NCBI GenBank assembly: GCA_014529385.2
Contig: CM043962.1
Span: forward strand, 123,120,470-123,184,469
Direction of reading: 5' to 3'
Length of the DNA: 64,000 nucleotides
DNA from: Adiantum capillus-veneris
Taxonomy: Eukaryota > Streptophyta > Polypodiopsida > Polypodiales > Pteridaceae
Below, piece by piece: positions 58,111 to 64,000 of this stretch. How positions within the stretch are numbered: the first letter of the stretch is position 1; each line of letters opens with the position of its first letter. The notes beneath the pieces are model-generated. The model was not told the origin of the DNA. It did no database searches and saw only the letters and a list, made by a program, of their open reading frames with translations. The position numbers were made by a program, and so were the translations under genes.

Positions 58111-60478
58111 TGTTAGCTCAACTTGATATAACAAGACTTGAACTGTAGCATGCCCCTATATAATAGAACACTTCTATATCACCAAATGACCATTCATGAG
58201 GGGTCGAGGGGGGTTCGAAGTAGGGGTCCCAAGTAGAAAATCTAGGTTTTTGCTAAATTCCAGAATTGGATTTTGAATCCACAGACAGCTTATAGACTGG
58301 GTCTATACACAATGTACATGGATGGTTTCATGAAAACAGTTAGAGCAAATTCTCGAAGAGCAAAAAACAACTCGAAGGCTACAAAGTGTCAAATTTGACT
58401 TATGAAGTCAAACTGACTCCAAATGGGCCAAAACTGGATGGGTAGCATCAGGACCATGTGGCAAACAAGCCCATAGCTTCAAAAGTGACTAATCAACTCC
58501 ACAGGCCATCTAGTCACAAAAATCGGTGATTTTAGAGTCGACAAGAGTACGAAGTGATGCCGACACGACAAAACTTTACCAAATTCAATTTAGGATTTGT
58601 GTTAGATGTATTGAATATGTTTAGGTAAAAAAATTGTCAAGTCTTGCAAAAAAATTGATTGCTGTAAATAGTTGCGATTATTTACTTTTGTACTTTTTCG
58701 GCTTGAAAATGATCCCTTCATTTGTGCACATCTATTACATGTTACATTTCAAGTATGAGTCAAAATGATGAAGAAAAACTTGGAAATTGTCAAAAAACGC
58801 CCAAAGTTTTTCTAATCCAATTTTTGAGTTATCTATTATATTTTTTGATCCAAATCACCCCATATCTCGTACACAGAGTCTACATCATGCCTAGAACCAA
58901 GTTGCATCAAAAAATGTACATTTTGATGAAAAAGTTAATAATCACGATTATTTACTTTTTTGCCAAAATGGGTAAAAATTGCAACTTTGACCTTATGGGA
59001 CCAAAGAACATGATGTCCCAAGTCCACTGACCAAGTTTGAGCGAATTTGGATCTCAAAAACTCAAAATGTCAATATATCTACTGTTTCAGAGTTTGAAAG
59101 CTAAATTTGGGACCATTTCCACCCAATGCACTCAAATGAGCCCACACTTCACTCAGAGCACCTAAATGCCATATAGTTCAAGCCTATCATGTAAAAAATG
59201 CAAAAAGTTGGAAAAAATCCCCAGCTGTATATAATTGCGATTATTTACTTTTTTTGCAAATTTTTGCATGAACTGTATGATTTTGATCTCTACATGTTTT
59301 TATGCATCTATGCATGCTCCAAAATTGATTTGAAGCAAAATGGACATCATTTGTCAGCAATTCAGGTTGAGGACATTTCAGAGCAGATTTGCAGAATTTT
59401 CTAACTTTGACACTATATTCCCTTAACAGGAGCAATGCAAGCTGTCGAGAAGGCCAAGAAAAGGGTGTCCCAGAAAGAAAAGTTGCAAGAGCGGCCACCC
59501 TATCAATCAGACCCGAGTTCAGTAAAGACGGCCAAGGCAACTGTTGAGCCAGCAGAGGATCACACCCGCATTTTTGCTCACACCCATCATTTTGTAACCA
59601 TTGATTGTAATAAATGTCTTTCCGACATTTAATTTTGATTTGAACCATTCATTAAGTAACGGGACTCAATTGAGTTTCCAGCTTGTAATCCCGACGTAAT
59701 TTCACCTGCTGATGTAAATAATTAGAGATGTTTTCACCTCCAAGGCTGAGGTATATAAGCCAAAGTTTTGTAACCTAAGGAGCATTGAATTATTAATCAA
59801 AGTGAGTTTTGAGCGCCGTGACTGTGTCTGAGAGAGAGAGAGTGAGAGAGAGTCTTATCTCCTTGCTACGCGAGCTACGGGACCGCCATTGGAGAAGCGA
59901 CACCGCCATTGTGTTAGCAACGGTGAGAGCTACGCACAGATACCAAGAGTGCGCGCTATCGGCTTCTACGTGAGGTAAGTTCCTACGAGCTTCGGTGTGA
60001 GTTTTCTTCCAACTCGTGTGTCGGAATAGAGTGTGCAGCATATCTATAGAACCACAACGGGTAGAGCTACACATTAGTACCATCGGGGTCAAGTTTCGGT
60101 CACCTGTATTTTTCGGCCTGTCTTCATACGCGTTTACTGCACGGAGTGGTTATAGGTTGATTTTGCAGTTCAAGTCCTTAGGGTGTTGTTCTTACCTAGT
60201 GTATAGACTTCCCCTTGAGTTTGAGATCGATTCGATGATTCTAGATCCTGTTTCGTATAGCATTTGTTCGTAGTACGGATTTCAGTCACTTGCGTATTTT
60301 AGAACTTAGATTTGATTTCCTTAGTAGTGATTGTCATTAGAAGGTCGAGTAGGTGATTTGACACCCACCTAGTTGTTTCCATGCGCCTGCGGGTCAAGCT
60401 TCGTCCTCGTCTGACAAATTCTGTTGTTGGTTGAGTTCTCGCTATTTAGCTTCCGCTAGCGGCGTAACCGCCTTAACA
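58111..60478 (+). repeat. Candidate 5' LTR of the 3'-most Gypsy-type element
   Basis: The right end is fixed by CCTTAACA followed at once by an Asp-tRNA-like PBS. A TATATAA box at about 59752 suits a U3 promoter. The left end is proposed at TGTTAGC (58111), five bases after the preceding element. The partner LTR lies outside the window, so the start is a guess. The region contains a degenerate repeat with TTGCGATTATTTACTTTT (about 58667, 58933 and 59230) and a short frame at 59435-59632 of unknown meaning. Confidence 0.45.
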
Positions 60479-60498
60479 TTTGGCGCTGCTGCCGGGGA
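60479..60498 (+). other. Primer-binding site, Asp-tRNA-like
   Basis: TTTGGCGCTGCTGCCGGGGA directly follows the LTR end. From TGG on it differs at two positions from the complement of the plant tRNA-Asp 3' end. Confidence 0.8.
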
Positions 60499-61868
60499 CG
60501 AGAGCCCTAAGTAGGTGACCTTAGACTAATCCTACGAGGTGAGTCGTATAAACTACTTTGTATACTTTAGTTAGAAAAGATCTAGGAGTGGTGGACTCCG
60601 AAGGTCTCGAGAGATACTAGGAAGTGGGGTATTCTTGGGTCTTCCGTGTTGACAGTATTTTTAGTTTAGCTTAGGTTAGATTGTTTTTGATGGTGTTTAA
60701 GTGGTTGTTGACATAAAAAGCATTTGCTACTCCTCGTGTGGTAGTAAATCTCTTTATATTTTCAATTGCAAAAAATCCATTTTATGATTAGAAGTAGCTT
60801 AGGTAGGGCCTGATTTGATCCTCATCTAGAGCTATCAATTGGTGTTCTATTTGCTTGATGTGTTTGATTGCATGTTAGATCACTGAAAAAGTCTCTTTGG
60901 TAGTGAAATATGCAATAAACAAAGTTCAGAAAAATTTTCTGTGTAACTGATTGTTGCTGAGCACTTAAAAGAGCTATTGGAAGAGTTCTGTGCTGAAAAA
61001 CTGGAAATCTGCAACTTTAGACATCATACGCGTATGATGTCTTAGAACCTAAACAGAGACTAAAATTGAAAATTTGACATTGCCAGAGTGTTTAGAAGGG
61101 GGGTTTTACCCTAAGATCAACTTAAAACAAGAGCATTAACACTCAAAGAAACCCAAAAAAGACAAGTCGGAGTCCAAGAAACGCAAAGAATAGGAAATTT
61201 TGGATTCAAATCTTGTTTTTACATTCAAACCTGACAAAAACACTTGAAACTCAATTATAAACATTGGAGAAGGCTTAAAACCAAAAATAGTCAAAATCTG
61301 GGACAAAAGACATCATACGCGTATAATGTCTTTTGGCACTTCCACTGCTTATTTTTGAAATCTGACCTGACAAGATTGTTACAATCACTGTTGGAAGCAT
61401 AAATATCAAATTTGGACCCAATTTGATGAAAAAGACATCATACGCGTATGATGTCTTTGACCTAATTTTGGACATATTTTGATACTTTGCTAACACAGAT
61501 CCATTGTAATAGCTGTCTAGAGGTTATATTTCAAGTTTCATCCCATTTGGATCACAATTGACCCAAAAAACAAGTCAAAGCGGAAAATTGCCAAGAAAAG
61601 CCTAAATTAGCCATAACTTGCTCAAACAGAGTTCAAACTGAATTTTGTGAGTGAACAGAGCATAAAGAGGCCACTGAGAGTGAGCATAACCAAAATAGTC
61701 AAAATCTGTGAAAAAAGACATCATACGCGTATAATGTCTTTTTAAGCATAACAGTAACAAAATTCTCACTTGATGAAACAGAAGTTGTCCAACTGACAAG
61801 ATTAAACAGTTGACCAAGTATCAATCAGTTTGGATCAATTCTGACTACAAAAACTTGGGGAAAACAAA
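60499..61868 (+). other. Leader between PBS and gag, with repeated palindromes
   Basis: No coding sequence on the plus strand. It contains four copies of a 24-bp palindrome and a diverged duplication of about 408 bp (CAAAATAGTCAAAATCTG near 61281 and again near 61690). Confidence 0.7.
61019..61739. repeat. 24-bp palindrome, four copies
   Basis: The half-site AGACATCATACG followed by its exact reverse complement occurs at 61019-61042 and 61433-61456. Two further copies (61308-61331 and 61716-61739) carry the same single change in the right arm (G to A). Spacings are 289, 125 and 283 bp. The sequence can form a hairpin in RNA or bind a symmetric protein dimer. Confidence 0.95.
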
Positions 61869-64000
61869 TTGCCGAGACGAAAAAGTTACAGTCCTTTAGG
61901 GGAATTGATGAATTTGAGATCGGGCAGGAATCTCCGGAATAATCAACCAAAACAAGGGGAACCAGCAAGTGTCATATCAACCGAGGGAAGTGTAAACCAA
62001 AGTTGGGTGCAACCATTAGAGCCGATCTTTGAAGGAAGTGTTTCTGATACTTCTTCGGAGAGGTCTTACGAGATTTTCACCGAAAACTTGGAACACTTGA
62101 ACCTGAACAACAGAGAAAATATGGCAGCGGGATCATCAAACCCTTCCGCCACCATGAAGCTATTGTTCATAAAATACCAGTACGACAATGAGCAAGGTGC
62201 CAAGATCTACAAAGATGGAATGGACCGCTATTGTGTAAAGATAGAAGATAGACCTAGTGAGTTCAAGGACTTAGTGCCTGTGAGCTATAGCGGAGATAGA
62301 TATCTCGATGACGAGGGAACCATGTACTTGGTAGTCCTAAACCCTAACATTGTGGACAAGTGGGGATTGATGGGCACCAAGGCCAAAATAGATGAAGAAC
62401 TCGAGGAGAAAGCACCAATAATGAACTTCCCTAATGCGAGGTTAAGAAGAGAGAATGAAACTACAAGGATCAACACTGATAACATCTATGTGGGGCTATA
62501 CAAATATAGTAATGGGGAGCAAGATCTCTATTATAAATGTGAAGAACCCTACACCGGAGAGTTGACAGACCAAAAAAGACTCTATGTCTTTACCTACACA
62601 GAGGGATCGGAAGTGAAAATTGCTGCTTACGATAAGTATGGCAGGCAATACTCAACAATGGGCAAGAAAGAATTAGAAGGATATACATACTTTGGGGGAC
62701 CACTACATCAGTATTATGTTACTTCTAGCTCACATAGACCAGCACCAACAACTGGAGTGCAAAACTCAATGACAACAGGAGGACAAAGAACTCAGGTTGC
62801 TGACTCTTTCAGTCAACCTTGGGACTCGAAGCTCGGACCAATAGGATCATTACATTCCAGAGAGTCAACGGAGACAAATCGAGGTAGTGCTGTTCCAATC
62901 CCCACCTATACCACGCCAGGTCCAAGGTTTGAAGCGGAACCATCACATTTACCTCCCAGTAGTAGATTCAGGGCAGAGGAACCGACAAGGGTAACCCATG
63001 AAGTCCATGATGCTAGAGAAAGCTTTAGCAGAGACACAGGAGCAATGAGATTGGTAGCAGATCATAGACGTATGAGACCATCTCAAGTAGCCAAGTGTAT
63101 GCCAAAGAAGTATGGTGGTTCAGGAGATCCGTATGCACATGTGTCACTCTTTAAGCAAGTCTTAAGAGCTTAGCAGATAACAGATTTCCATACACAATAC
63201 GAGGGATTTGGTCTTACTCTAGAAGGTACCGCATTGACATGGTTTCAACCAATGAACATTGGGGGATTCCATGACATTGACCATTTGCTAAGAGAGTTTG
63301 CTGAGGAATTCTCAAAACGAGGGATTAAGCACAATACGGTCTCACAAATATATGCTTTTAAACAGAGAGAACATGAAAAAGTGAAGGAAGCGTCACTTCG
63401 CTTCAAACAATACATTGAGAGATGTCCAGTACGTGAACGACCACAAGATGACAGACTATCTGTTCTCTTTATTGAGGGACTGAGGAACGACACTCTCAAG
63501 AAGGACTTGCACTTGAAAGCTTGTACAAGTTTCGAGCAAGTAACGAGAGAGGCATTGTACTTAGTGGATAACTGTACGGTTTATGGAGAGGTGTCAGCGG
63601 ATACAGATTTTGCATCCAGTAGCTCCTCCTCCGTAGCGAGTGAGACTACCACTAAAAAGAATGTTCAAACAACAACCATGCCAAATGTAGAGCAAATGAT
63701 AGAAGATGCTCTAAAAAGGATGGCACCATACCAAAAACCATTGCCAAAAACACTGAAATGGTGTGCTATTGAACAAAAATGGACAAATCATCCAATAGAG
63801 GAGTGTTATTACAACAAAGGGTATGTAAGGGAGCGCCAGTATGCACCTCCTGCTCAATTAGCACCACCTCAAGTACATCCAGTACCTCGATACCCAACGG
63901 GAAATGTACCTGGACCTATGGGGATAGAAAGACCTCAACCGGTATTGGGACAACAACCACCTTTACCAGGAGCAAGACCAGTGGGCATTAGATATGCACC
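61869..64000 (+). pseudogene. gag: Gag of the 3'-most Gypsy-type element, in-frame TAG, runs off the window
   Basis: The frame opens MPRRKSYSPLGELMNLRSGR, with the same LRSGR motif as the nested Gypsy's Gag. Residues of roughly 90-290 form an unfamiliar, probably beta-rich domain (IEDRPSEFKDLVPVSYSGDR, YVGLYKYSNGEQDLYYKCEE, RLYVFTYTEGSEVKIAAYDK, YTYFGGPLHQYYV). A Pro/Ser/Thr linker precedes the retrotransposon-gag core (MPKKYGGSGDPYAHVSLFKQ, GTALTWFQPMNIGGFHDIDH, EFAEEFSKRGIKHNTVSQIY, LSVLFIEGLRND). A TAG at 63171-63173 interrupts the start of this core, yet the same frame stays open to 64000. WCAIEQKWTNHPIEECYYNK near 63760 looks like a damaged zinc knuckle. Protease and pol, if any, lie outside. 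Confidence 0.8.

Noticed and set aside
61019-61739. CRISPR-like array from the regularly repeated palindrome
   Set aside because: Spacings are 125-289 bp, spacers are themselves duplicated, no cas genes exist and the genome is eukaryotic.

Overview
The window looks like nuclear DNA of a land plant with a repeat-rich genome. The one recognisable host gene is an exon with a GT splice donor that matches the start of plant VIP3/SKI8-type WD40 proteins. Copia, Gypsy and Helitron elements have plant-style termini, and pentatricopeptide (PPR) fragments of the MYVKCG type are common. That PPR style and the retroelement load would suit a fern or another non-seed plant, but the species cannot be fixed from this sequence. 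Almost everything outside about 0.6 kb of host gene is transposable-element DNA, much of it nested.

Layout. 1-3.1 kb: a broken Gypsy-type gag and unassigned sequence, lying in what should be intron 1 of the VIP3-like gene (minus strand). 3135-3473: VIP3-like exon 1. 3719-8486: a Helitron candidate (minus) whose 3' end lies 246 bp upstream of the VIP3-like start codon. It holds degenerate tandem repeats, compound microsatellites, a SINE-like tRNA head and a spliced fragment of an unknown gene. 9498-23561: a Copia element (minus; TSD TACCT; initiator-Met tRNA PBS), split in its integrase by a Gypsy-type element at 12178-21124 (plus; TSD TCAAC; Asp-tRNA-like PBS). That Gypsy has gag, protease and a W-x-P-K repeat region but no reverse transcriptase, in one reading frame cut only by three TAG codons.

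23895-36989: a tandem array with three LTRs and two internal regions (LTR-int-LTR-int-LTR), flanked by TCGT. The LTRs carry PPR gene debris. The internal ORF has no pol and ends in a membrane-spanning segment. The middle LTR holds a 1.75-kb insertion with TSD GAGTG. 37.5-39.2 kb: remnants of another Gypsy (integrase C-terminus, protease, W-x-P-K region). 39.2-47.2 kb: a decayed Gypsy (minus) with gag, PR, RT, RH, IN and a coiled-coil-rich ORF after integrase; three of its catalytic aspartates are replaced. 47.2-47.7 kb: an RT/RNase H shard of another Gypsy.

47682-58105: a large pol-less LTR element (minus) with LTRs of 2.5 and 3.3 kb packed with microsatellites. Its 5' LTR is interrupted by a 757-bp solo LTR (TSD GGAGA). 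58.1-64 kb: the start of another Gypsy-type element (plus) with Asp-tRNA-like PBS, a leader holding a 24-bp palindrome four times, and a gag with an unusual N-terminal domain and one in-frame TAG, running off the window.

Pol-less elements predominate (nested Gypsy, tandem array, 50-kb element) and would depend on enzymes supplied in trans. Only the Copia and the 39-47 kb Gypsy retain pol, and both are broken. All calls come from reading the sequence and supplied translations by eye; no database search or alignment was run. Boundaries without TSDs are approximate.
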